From NCBI GenBank assembly GCA_944375765.1, contig CALWAR010000124.1, positions 1 to 39,319 of the forward strand: 39,319 nt of DNA. Reading direction: 5' to 3'. Positions within the stretch are counted from its first letter, which is position 1; the number at the start of each line of letters is the position of its first letter. This DNA is from an uncultured Mediterraneibacter sp. GTDB taxonomy: Bacteria > Bacillota > Clostridia > Lachnospirales > Lachnospiraceae. This document shows, piece after piece, positions 32,596 to 39,319 of the stretch. The notes under the pieces are model-generated. The model did not search any database. It had not been told where the DNA came from and saw only the letters and a program-made list of their open reading frames with translations. The position numbers and the translations under genes were made by a program.

Positions 32596-33774
32596 ATGAA
32601 AGAATTAGAACTGAAATATGGCTGCAACCCGAACCAGAAGCCGTCAAAGATTTATATGAGCGACGGAAGTGATCTGCCGGTTACAGTGCTCTGCGGACGA
32701 CCGGGATATATCAATTTTCTGGACGCGTTCAACGGCTGGCAGTTAGTGTCCGAGCTCAGGAAAGCGACCGGACTTCCGGCGGCTACGTCATTTAAGCACG
32801 TATCTCCGGCCGGCGCGGCGGTCGGGCTCCCGCTGACGGAGACTCTTGCGAAGATCTACTGGGTGGAGGATCTGGGAGAACTTTCACCGCTTGCCAGCGC
32901 ATATGCGAGAGCGAGGGGCGCAGACCGCATGTCGTCTTTTGGGGATTTTATCGCGCTCTCTGACGTCTGCGACGTGGACACGGCGAGACTCATCAAAAGA
33001 GAGGTGTCCGACGGGGTCATCGCACCGGGCTATGAGCCGGAAGCGCTGGAACTTTTAAAAGAGAAGAAAAAAGGCAGTTACAATGTGATCCAGATTGATC
33101 CGGACTATGTACCGGCTCCGCTGGAGCGCAAGGAAGTGTACGGCATCACATTTGAGCAGGGAAGAAATGAACTCAATATTGATAAAGATTTCTTCTCTGA
33201 TGTGGTAACGGATAATAAAGAACTCTCAGACGCAGCGAAGATGGATCTGGCGATCTCCATGATCACTCTGAAATACACCCAGTCCAATTCTGTCTGTTAT
33301 GTAAAGGACGGACAGGCGATCGGTATCGGCGCGGGGCAGCAGTCCCGTATCCACTGTACACGTCTTGCCGGGCAGAAAGCGGACAACTGGTGGCTCAGAC
33401 AGTGCCCGAAAGTAATGGAACTGCCGTTTAAGGACGGCATCAGGCGTGCGGACAGGGACAATGCGATCGATCTGTATATCGGCGAGGAGTACATGGACGT
33501 GCTGGCTGACGGCGCATGGGAGAATATCTTTACGGAGAAACCGGAAGTATTTACACGTGAGGAGAAAAGGGCATGGCTCGACAAGATGACGGACGTTGCT
33601 CTTGGATCGGATGCGTTCTTCCCATTCGGGGACAACATCGAGCGCGCGTACAAGAGCGGCGTGAAGTATATCGCACAGCCGGGCGGTTCGGTAAGAGATG
33701 ATAATGTCATCGATACATGCAACAAGTACGGCATAGTCATGGCGTTTACAGGAATCCGTCTGTTCCATCACTGA
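32596..33774 (+). CDS. AICAR formyltransferase, stand-alone PurH C-terminal domain
   Basis: Transfers the formyl group from 10-formyl-THF to AICAR, giving FAICAR. The 392-residue protein has the AICARFT core: YGCNPNQKPS at the start, TSFKHVSPAGAAVG with the catalytic Lys-His pair at about 65-66, GIGAGQQSRIHC (about 246-257) and DAFFPFGDNIE (about 334-344), and ends FTGIRLFHH. The IMP cyclohydrolase domain normally in front is missing because it is the preceding gene. Thirty-four bp separate the two. Confidence 0.92.
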   Translation: MKELELKYGCNPNQKPSKIYMSDGSDLPVTVLCGRPGYINFLDAFNGWQLVSELRKATGLPAATSFKHVSPAGAAVGLPLTETLAKIYWVEDLGELSPLASAYARARGADRMSSFGDFIALSDVCDVDTARLIKREVSDGVIAPGYEPEALELLKEKKKGSYNVIQIDPDYVPAPLERKEVYGITFEQGRNELNIDKDFFSDVVTDNKELSDAAKMDLAISMITLKYTQSNSVCYVKDGQAIGIGAGQQSRIHCTRLAGQKADNWWLRQCPKVMELPFKDGIRRADRDNAIDLYIGEEYMDVLADGAWENIFTEKPEVFTREEKRAWLDKMTDVALGSDAFFPFGDNIERAYKSGVKYIAQPGGSVRDDNVIDTCNKYGIVMAFTGIRLFHH

Positions 33775-33867
33775 TACCGGGCGCGCTTACGCCGGGCGCG
33801 GACTGCCCGGATGTCGGCAGAGACTCAGGCGTATGGTGCAAAGCTGAGCGGAAGAAAGGACAGATGT

Positions 33868-34302
33868 ATGGTATTAGAGACACGAAGTCCCAAAGAGACA
33901 TTTAACGTAGGAAAAAAGCTGGGAGAACATGCGGTTCCCGGACAGGTATTTACCCTGACCGGGGATCTTGGCGTGGGGAAGACTGTATTCACCCAGGGAC
34001 TGGCCAGAGGACTGGGCATCGAGGAACCGGTCAGCAGTCCGACATTTACGATTGTGCAGGTATATGAGGAGGGGAGATGCCCTTTCTATCATTTTGATGC
34101 GTACCGGATCGGCAATGCAGAGGAGATGGAGGAAGTCGGGTTTGAAGATTACATCATGGGAGACGGAGTCTCTCTGATAGAGTGGGCAAACCTGATCGAG
34201 GAGATCCTTCCTGAGAAACGGACAGAGATTCTGATCGAAAAAGATATAGAACAGGGATTCGACTATCGGAAGATCACGATTAATGAGCCGGATCAACAGT
34301 AA
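33868..34302 (+). CDS. tsaE: tRNA t6A biosynthesis ATPase TsaE
   Basis: TsaE works with TsaB and TsaD in making threonylcarbamoyl-A37 of ANN-decoding tRNAs. The 144-residue protein has Walker A GDLGVGKT (about 30-37), SSPTF (about 56-60), HFDAYR and SLIEWA. The start at 33868 follows AAGAAAGGA; an earlier TTG/ATG at 33811 would add a basic stretch not usual for the family. It opens a cluster with tsaB and tsaD. Confidence 0.9.
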   Translation: MVLETRSPKETFNVGKKLGEHAVPGQVFTLTGDLGVGKTVFTQGLARGLGIEEPVSSPTFTIVQVYEEGRCPFYHFDAYRIGNAEEMEEVGFEDYIMGDGVSLIEWANLIEEILPEKRTEILIEKDIEQGFDYRKITINEPDQQ

Positions 34303-34325
34303 AGACGCAGAAAGCAGGACAGAGT

Positions 34326-35513
34326 ATGAGAGTTTTGGCGATAGACAGCTCAGGGCTGACAGCCACGGTCGCGATCGTAGAGAACGACCAGATGATCGCG
34401 GAATATACGACAAACTATAAAAAGACACATTCGCAGACGCTGCTTCCCATGATCGACGAGATGGTGAGGATGGTCGATGCAGATCTGAAAGAGATAGATG
34501 CTATCGCGGTCGCGGGAGGTCCGGGATCATTTACCGGGCTTCGCATAGGTTCAGCCACGGCGAAAGGGCTGGGGCTTGCTCTGGACAAGCCGCTCATCCA
34601 TGTGCCCACGGTGGACGCCATGGCATACAGCCTGTACGGGTGTGAGGATATCATCTGCCCGATTATGGACGCCAGAAGAAAGCAGGTGTACACCGGACTC
34701 TATTCGTTTTCCCGCAGGAAAGCCGAAACCGGCAGCCTGTATAACGAGCCTGTCTTCCAGGTGCTCAGGATGCAGATGGCGGTTCCGGTGACAGAGCTGA
34801 TCCGCCACCTGAACGTCTACCGGAGGCGTGTCGTATTTCTCGGGGACGGTGTGCCTGTATATGCAGACATGCTGGCGGAAGGGCTTAAAGTCCGGTATTC
34901 CTTTGCGCCGTCCTTTATGAACCGGCAGAGAGCGGCAGCAGTCGGCGCTCTCGGGATCCGCTATTATGAAGTGGGCAGGTATGAGACGGCGGCTGAGTTC
35001 AGGCCGGTATATCTGAGGAAATCCCAGGCCGAGCGGGAGAGAGCGGAGCGGGAAAAGAATGCGGTTCCCGAAGTGCGCAGGATGACGATGGAGGACGGCG
35101 CCGCGGTGGCGGAGATGGAACATCAGCTTTTTCCGGATGCATGGAGCGAGAAATCCATACTGGAGACACTCCAGCGGCCGAATACGATCTGCCTGATTGT
35201 GGAAAAGGCAGGGCGGACGGCAGGATATCTGCTTGCATACACGGCGGCGGATGAAGCGGAGATCGCACGGATCGCGGTTGTGAAAGAACTGCAGAGGCAG
35301 GGGGCAGCCCGTGCGCTGCTCACAGAGCTGGAAGCCGTCTGCATCGCAGAGAGGATCAAAAAGATCCTGCTGGATGTGCGGTGCAAAAACAGCGCGGCGA
35401 GAGCGCTCTATGAGAGCGCGGGGTTTAAGGAAGACGGTATCCGCCAGCGTTTTTATGAAGATCCGGCGGAAGATGCAGTCCTTATGAGCAGAGAACTGGA
35501 AAACGTTATATAA
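34326..35513 (+). CDS. tsaB: TsaB-RimI fusion protein
   Basis: Two functions on one 395-residue chain. Residues 1-235 are TsaB (MRVLAIDSSG, AGGPGSFTGLRIG, MDARRKQVY), the partner of TsaD in t6A synthesis. Residues 250-395 are a GNAT acetyltransferase of the RimI type, which acetylates ribosomal protein S18 N-terminus or other N-termini (QRQGAARALL acetyl-CoA loop near 320, YESAGFKEDGIRQRFY). A charged linker (about 236-248, rich in Glu/Arg) joins them. In many bacteria the two genes are adjacent but separate. Starts 24 bp after tsaE. Confidence 0.92.
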   Translation: MRVLAIDSSGLTATVAIVENDQMIAEYTTNYKKTHSQTLLPMIDEMVRMVDADLKEIDAIAVAGGPGSFTGLRIGSATAKGLGLALDKPLIHVPTVDAMAYSLYGCEDIICPIMDARRKQVYTGLYSFSRRKAETGSLYNEPVFQVLRMQMAVPVTELIRHLNVYRRRVVFLGDGVPVYADMLAEGLKVRYSFAPSFMNRQRAAAVGALGIRYYEVGRYETAAEFRPVYLRKSQAERERAEREKNAVPEVRRMTMEDGAAVAEMEHQLFPDAWSEKSILETLQRPNTICLIVEKAGRTAGYLLAYTAADEAEIARIAVVKELQRQGAARALLTELEAVCIAERIKKILLDVRCKNSAARALYESAGFKEDGIRQRFYEDPAEDAVLMSRELENVI

Positions 35514-35642
35514 CAGCGGCAGCAGTTCCCACTATCAATCGCTCAGAAGATCCGATATAATGTTGGCGTAACAAAAAGAAAAAACTGTTTGCTGCTGTCC
35601 GGCGCTTCCGTCCGGACACACAGACACACAGGAGGACATTGT

Positions 35643-35876
35643 ATGCGCCGATATCAGTTGAAAGAAACGAAAGAAATAAATAAGATCGTCTGCAATCAGT
35701 GCGGGAAAGAGATCAAAGTCGTAGACGGGGCACCCAGAGAGGGAGTTTTCAGCGTAGATCATACGTGGGGATACTTCTCTGACAAAGACGGGGAGAAACA
35801 CAGCTTCGATCTGTGCGAGTCGTGCTATGACAGGCTGCTCGCATCTTTCAAACTGCCTGCAGACATAGAAGAATAA
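35643..35876 (+). CDS. Small zinc-binding protein of unknown function
   Basis: The 77-residue protein has CNQCG (about 17-21) and CESC (about 60-63), a single zinc ribbon-sized set of four cysteines around a Trp/Tyr-containing core (VDHTWGYFSDKDGE). I do not recognise the family. AGGAGG lies upstream of the ATG at 35643; a longer frame to 35589 would run through a hairpin. It sits between tsaB-rimI and the RNase Z-like gene. A TATAAT at 35556-35561 upstream may allow separate transcription. Confidence 0.7.
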   Translation: MRRYQLKETKEINKIVCNQCGKEIKVVDGAPREGVFSVDHTWGYFSDKDGEKHSFDLCESCYDRLLASFKLPADIEE

Positions 35877-35890
35877 GACAGAGGGAATAT

Positions 35891-36799
35891 ATGTTAGATG
35901 TTTGTTTGCTTGGGTGCGGCGGTATGATGCCGCTGCCTTACCGTTATCTCACAGCGCTGATGACACGTTTTAACGGCAGCAGTCTGCTGATCGACTGCGG
36001 CGAGGGTACCCAGATCGCGATAAAAGAAAAAGGCTGGAGCTTCAAACCGATCGATGTGATCTGCTTCACCCACTATCACGGCGATCATATCAGCGGTCTT
36101 CCCGGTCTGCTCCTTACGATGGGAAATGCAGACAGGACCGAACCCCTGACAATGATCGGTCCGAAAGGGCTGGAACGTGTAGTCGGGTGTCTTCGTGTGA
36201 TCGCACCGGAGCTTCCCTTTCCTGTCATTTATAAAGAAATCCAGGGCGCGGAGCAGACATTTGAGATGCATGGTTATCGTATCAGGGCGTTCCGCGTCAG
36301 TCATAATGTGCTCTGCTACGGGTATACGATGGAGATAGACCGGGCGGGTAAGTTTGACGCCGATAAGGCAAAAGAACAGGACATCCCGCTTAAATACTGG
36401 AGCCGTCTCCAGAGTGGAGAGACGATCGACAATGAGGACGGACATTTTACTCCCGATATGGTATTAGGCCCTCCCCGCAAAGGGATCAGGCTGACTTATA
36501 CGACAGACACACGCCCCGTAGATTCCATCCGGCGAAACGCGGAGAAGTCGGATCTGTTTATCTGCGAGGGTATGTATGGAGAGAAAGATAAGGCTGCAAA
36601 AGCGTTGGAATATAAGCACATGACGTTTTATGAAGCAGCGGAACTTGCCCGTACAGCGCAGGTAAAAGAAATGTGGCTGACGCATTACAGTCCGTCTTTG
36701 ACAAGGCCGGAACCGTATATGAACGATGTGCGGAAGATATTCCCGGCGGCAAAAGCGGGAAAAGACGGAATGTCGGCGGAACTGATGTTTGAAGATTGA
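35891..36799 (+). CDS. rnz: RNase Z-like metallo-beta-lactamase-fold ribonuclease
   Basis: The family trims tRNA 3' ends. The 302-residue protein has the metal site HYHGDH (61-66), further His/Asp ligands in SHNVLCYGY and TTDTRP, and a late HYSPSL. The exosite arm of classical RNase Z is seen around [18 protein letters not shown] (about 155-172). It starts 14 bp after the small zinc protein and ends 10 bp before tsaD. RNase Z is the best call. Confidence 0.87.
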   Translation: MLDVCLLGCGGMMPLPYRYLTALMTRFNGSSLLIDCGEGTQIAIKEKGWSFKPIDVICFTHYHGDHISGLPGLLLTMGNADRTEPLTMIGPKGLERVVGCLRVIAPELPFPVIYKEIQGAEQTFEMHGYRIRAFRVSHNVLCYGYTMEIDRAGKFDADKAKEQDIPLKYWSRLQSGETIDNEDGHFTPDMVLGPPRKGIRLTYTTDTRPVDSIRRNAEKSDLFICEGMYGEKDKAAKALEYKHMTFYEAAELARTAQVKEMWLTHYSPSLTRPEPYMNDVRKIFPAAKAGKDGMSAELMFED

Positions 36800-36809
36800 G
36801 AGGCGTGAT

Positions 36810-37838
36810 ATGAAAGAAATTAGAGATCTGAATATCCTTGCGATCGAGACTTCGTGCGATGAGACGGCGGCGGCGGTCGTACACAACGGAAGAGAAGTGC
36901 TGTCCAATATCATCTCGTCCCAGATTGATCTGCACAAGCTGTACGGCGGAGTGGTTCCGGAGATCGCATCGAGGAAACATATCGAAAAGATCAATCAGGT
37001 CATCGAAGAGGCGTTGAAAGAAGCGGATGTGACGCTGGACGATATTGATGTAGTAGGCGTGACTTATGGACCGGGACTTGTGGGGGCGCTTCTTGTTGGC
37101 GTTGCCGAGGCAAAAGCCATCGCATTTGCCAGAAATCTCCCTCTTGTGGGAGTGCATCATATCGAGGGACATATATCCGCGAATTACATCGAACACCCGG
37201 AGCTGGAACCTCCGTTTCTCTGCCTCGTGGCGTCCGGCGGACATACACATCTGGTCTGCGTGCAAGAATACGGCAAATATGAGATTCTCGGACGAACAAG
37301 AGACGACGCCGCCGGAGAAGCATATGACAAAGTGGCGCGTGCAATCGGACTGGGATATCCGGGCGGACCGAAGATCGACCGCATTGCGAAAGAGGGAGAT
37401 CCTGACGCTGTAAAGTTCCCGAAAGCGCATATCGACGGAGCAGAGTATGATTTCAGTTTCAGCGGGCTTAAGTCAGCGGTTCTGAATTATATCAACGGAT
37501 GTAAAATGAAAGAAGAAAACTTCGATCCCGCGGATATTGCGGCGTCATTTCAGAAAGCCGTTGTGGAAGTCCTGGTGGAAAATTCGATGAGAGCTGTCGA
37601 GGATCTCGATATGTATAAATTCGCCATCGCGGGAGGCGTGGCGTCCAATACCGCATTGCGCGCGGCCATGAAGCAGGCATGCAAAGAGAAAGGCGTAAAG
37701 TTCTATCATCCGTCGCCTGTCTACTGCACAGATAACGCGGCCATGATCGGAGCCGCGGCTTTCTATGACTATCTCGGAGGAACGCAGCACGGCTGGGATC
37801 TTAACGCGATCCCGAATTTGAAACTGGGGGAGCGGTAG
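36810..37838 (+). CDS. tsaD: tRNA t6A transferase TsaD
   Basis: Transfers the threonylcarbamoyl group to A37 of tRNA. The 342-residue protein has [17 protein letters not shown] (about 8-24), HIEGH metal ligands (about 112-116), SGGHTHL (about 135-141), [18 protein letters not shown] and the late GGVASN and CTDNAAMI. The start at 36810 (GAGAGG upstream) avoids an 11-bp overlap into rnz. Completes the TsaE/B/D set. Confidence 0.94.
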   Translation: MKEIRDLNILAIETSCDETAAAVVHNGREVLSNIISSQIDLHKLYGGVVPEIASRKHIEKINQVIEEALKEADVTLDDIDVVGVTYGPGLVGALLVGVAEAKAIAFARNLPLVGVHHIEGHISANYIEHPELEPPFLCLVASGGHTHLVCVQEYGKYEILGRTRDDAAGEAYDKVARAIGLGYPGGPKIDRIAKEGDPDAVKFPKAHIDGAEYDFSFSGLKSAVLNYINGCKMKEENFDPADIAASFQKAVVEVLVENSMRAVEDLDMYKFAIAGGVASNTALRAAMKQACKEKGVKFYHPSPVYCTDNAAMIGAAAFYDYLGGTQHGWDLNAIPNLKLGER

Positions 37839-37839
37839 G

Positions 37840-38586
37840 ATGAAAGAGAAATACTGTACCGCGATCGTGCTCTCGGCAGGGAGCGGAAAGCGCATGGGGA
37901 CAAAAGTACATAAACAGTATCTGCTCATGGGCGGAAAGCCCGTAATTTATTATTCTCTGAGGGCATTTGAAGACTCGCCGCGGATCGATGAGATCATCCT
38001 CGTGTGCGGGGCCGGAGAGGAAGAATATTGCCGACAGGAAATCATAGAGAAGTACGGGATATTCAAGGCGCGGAAGATCATATCCGGAGGGGCTGAGAGA
38101 TATAACTCCGTCTGGAATGGCCTGAAAGAAACAAAAGACGGGTATGTCTACATCCATGACGGAGCCCGTCCATTTGTAGATGGGGATATGATAGAGCGTG
38201 CCTACAAATGTGTATCAGAGCATCATGCCTGCGTGGCCGGGATGCCGTCCAAGGATACGGTCAAGATCGCAGATGCAGATAACATAGTTACGCAGACTCC
38301 TGCGCGCAGCAATGTCTGGATCGTGCAGACGCCCCAGGTCTTTGACACGGAGCTTATAAAACAGGCATATGCCATGCTCATGGAAAAAGAAGAGATACGC
38401 GTGACGGACGACGCTATGGCCGCTGAGCAGATGCCGGGAGTTTCTGTCCGGCTGTTTTACGGCTCTTATGAGAATATTAAGATCACGACGCCCGAAGATC
38501 TCGAGATCGCAGAAGTGTTTTTGAGTAAAATGGCGGCTACAGCCGCAATAAGCACGAAGTGCAGCTTTACGAATGGCGCGGGCTGA
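37840..38586 (+). CDS. ispD: 2-C-methyl-D-erythritol 4-phosphate cytidylyltransferase
   Basis: The third enzyme of the MEP isoprenoid pathway, joining CTP to methylerythritol phosphate. The 248-residue protein has the IspD loop LSAGSGKRMG (11-20), KQYLLMGGKPV, HDGARPFV and the late ITTPEDLEIAE. It follows tsaD by one base. About 15 residues after the family's usual end (MAATAAISTK...) may be an extension. Confidence 0.93.
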   Translation: MKEKYCTAIVLSAGSGKRMGTKVHKQYLLMGGKPVIYYSLRAFEDSPRIDEIILVCGAGEEEYCRQEIIEKYGIFKARKIISGGAERYNSVWNGLKETKDGYVYIHDGARPFVDGDMIERAYKCVSEHHACVAGMPSKDTVKIADADNIVTQTPARSNVWIVQTPQVFDTELIKQAYAMLMEKEEIRVTDDAMAAEQMPGVSVRLFYGSYENIKITTPEDLEIAEVFLSKMAATAAISTKCSFTNGAG

Positions 38587-38612
38587 ACTGTCACATTTTT
38601 GAAAAGAAAGTC

Positions 38613-38642
38613 TTGACACAGATTTTATATCTGTGATAGAAT
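38613..38642 (+). promoter_or_regulatory. tRNA-Ser promoter
   Basis: TTGACA (38613-38618), 18 nt, TAGAAT (38637-38642), about 45 nt before the tRNA. Confidence 0.75.
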
Positions 38643-38685
38643 ATTCCACGTCGCATAAGGCAATCCTGGAGGATGCCATATATCT

Positions 38686-38771
38686 GGAGAGGTATCGAAG
38701 TGGTCATAACGAGGCGGTCTTGAAAACCGTTTGTCCGAAAGGGCGCGTGGGTTCGAATCCCACCCTCTCCG
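38686..38771 (+). tRNA. tRNA-Ser (anticodon UGA)
   Basis: An 86-nt type II tRNA. The acceptor stem GGAGAGG pairs with CCTCTCC, with discriminator G. The D arm, the anticodon loop CTTGAAA with TGA at 38721-38723, a long variable arm (GTCCGAAAGGGC region) and the T arm GTGGGTTCGAATCCCAC are all present. CCA is not encoded. It reads serine UCA codons. Confidence 0.95.
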
Positions 38772-38775
38772 TTTT

Positions 38776-38806
38776 AAGGGGGAAGCTTGAAAGAGCTTCC
38801 CCCTTT
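38776..38806 (+). terminator. Terminator of tRNA-Ser
   Basis: A 12-bp stem AAGGGGGAAGCT/AGCTTCCCCCTT with a 6-nt loop and a short T run. Confidence 0.85.
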
Positions 38807-38870
38807 GTATTTGCGTGGGCAACAAGCCAAAATCCGGGCTTGCCCGAGACCCTGGCGGCCGCTTACAATT

Positions 38871-38897
38871 CCGGAATGTGCCTTTTGGCACTTCCGG
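38871..38897. repeat. Stem-loop in the spacer after the tRNA
   Basis: CCGGAATGTGCC, TTTT, GGCACTTCCGG: eleven base pairs with one bulge. A second possible stem, GGGCTTGCCC region with GGGCAACAAGCC, lies just before (about 38818-38845). The whole 38807-39008 spacer otherwise shows no gene. Confidence 0.6.
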
Positions 38898-39008
38898 TGA
38901 TTCTGGCATCCTTTTTACTGGCTTTTTACTGGCAGGAACAGCCTGGAGATTGGACGGCAAAAGAAAAATGTGGAATTCGAGTTTAAAGACAGAAAGAATG
39001 AGAAAGTT

Positions 39009-39319
39009 ATGGAGCAAGCGTATCAGAAATTAGTAAACTTTCGTGACCTGGGAGGTTTGAGAGGAGCGGATGGGAAAGCGGTGAAAAAGAACCGGTTGCT
39101 CCGCTCGGGAGAATTGTCTAAAGTTACAGAGGACGATATTAAAACCTTGAAAGAGATTTACCAGCTTCATAATATCGTGGATCTGCGGACGGAAAATGAG
39201 AGGAACAGCGCTCCTGATATGGAAATCCCAGGGACAGTATATTATTCTTTGGATTTCTTCCAGGGAGAAGATGACGGACAGGCAACCGGAAGCGCGGAGC
39301 AATTACAGCAGATGCAGAG
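39009..39319 (+). CDS. Tyrosine phosphatase family protein, 3' end outside window
   Basis: The first 103 codons read MEQAYQKLVNFRDLGGLRG, then KNRLLRSGELSKV and HNIVDLRTENERN. The NFRDLGG opening and the VDLRTENE segment are typical of the bacterial tyrosine-protein phosphatases of the Y_phosphatase3 type. The catalytic Cys-X5-Arg loop would lie beyond the window edge, so activity is unproven. The frame is open upstream to 38901; ATG at 39009 is preferred by family length. An in-frame GTG at 38970 is possible, with a weak ribosome binding site in both cases. Confidence 0.7.
   Translation, partial: MEQAYQKLVNFRDLGGLRGADGKAVKKNRLLRSGELSKVTEDDIKTLKEIYQLHNIVDLRTENERNSAPDMEIPGTVYYSLDFFQGEDDGQATGSAEQLQQMQ

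Noticed and set aside
33775-33867. GC-rich CCGGGCGCG direct repeats as an rRNA or RNA gene fragment
   Set aside because: Only a short 6-bp stem forms; nothing beyond a spacer between the purine and tsaE genes is supported.
38625-39017. Minus-strand open frame of 130 residues over the tRNA
   Set aside because: Its GWDSNPRALSDKRFSRPPRYDH stretch is the well-known spurious translation of an antisense tRNA-Ser; no ribosome binding site.

Overview
The window reads as chromosomal DNA of a Gram-positive anaerobe of the Clostridia, most likely a Lachnospiraceae gut commensal. The case rests on strong AGGAGG-type ribosome binding sites, a GAAC-N4-GTTC LexA box, a T-box leader on a tRNA synthetase gene, a TsaB-RimI fusion, separate IMP cyclohydrolase and AICAR formyltransferase genes, and an ABC/ROK sugar locus. 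I judge family level only; the species cannot be fixed from the sequence alone.

Layout. 1-450: the 3' end of a group II intron followed by an internally deleted prgI relic of a conjugative element. 463-2337: a small membrane protein with four paired histidines, then a GYPNQ-repeat zinc-ribbon protein translationally coupled to a short protein kinase. 2384-4758: a LexA-controlled trio, dinB, an unknown protein and a YedK/HMCES-type protein. 4789-7254: a Met-specifier T-box leader carrying two copies of a 50-nt hairpin repeat, then metG. 7287-8436: a palindromic repeat that supplies the last residues and stop codon of an aminotransferase. 8545-11631: an McsA-like protein and ClpC behind a perfect palindrome at the transcription start. 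11713-16686: a MarR regulator divergent from DUF454, YgbA-like and CydDC-like genes. 16751-20431: an orphan membrane acyltransferase, then metY and cysK. 20570-29347: a sugar or polyol locus. One arm is a zinc alcohol dehydrogenase, DhaK, DhaL and an RpiB-family isomerase; the other arm, divergent, is a ribose-type ABC transporter plus an HPr-like protein without the phosphorylatable His; a ROK regulator faces them. 29449-33774: CarD, a hairpin-rich 345-bp spacer, a CorC/HlyC protein and two purine genes. 33868-38586: tsaE, tsaB-rimI, a small zinc protein, an RNase Z-like gene, tsaD and ispD. 38686-38771: tRNA-Ser(UGA). 39009-end: the start of a tyrosine phosphatase family gene.

How the parts work together. 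The best candidate for something new is the 20.6-29.3 kb locus. The DhaK protein keeps the catalytic His56, Asp109 and His218 at the same numbering as E. coli DhaK. The RpiB-family protein has Ser where the ring-opening His normally sits. With the dehydrogenase, this fits uptake and oxidation of a four-carbon polyol, phosphorylation of the ketose, and isomerisation of an acyclic tetrulose phosphate. This is inference; the substrate is not proven. Other points of interest are the T-box with duplicated hairpins, the kinase/zinc-ribbon pair, the unknown middle gene of the SOS operon, and the MarR/YgbA/CydDC cluster, which looks like a nitrosative or thiol stress module.
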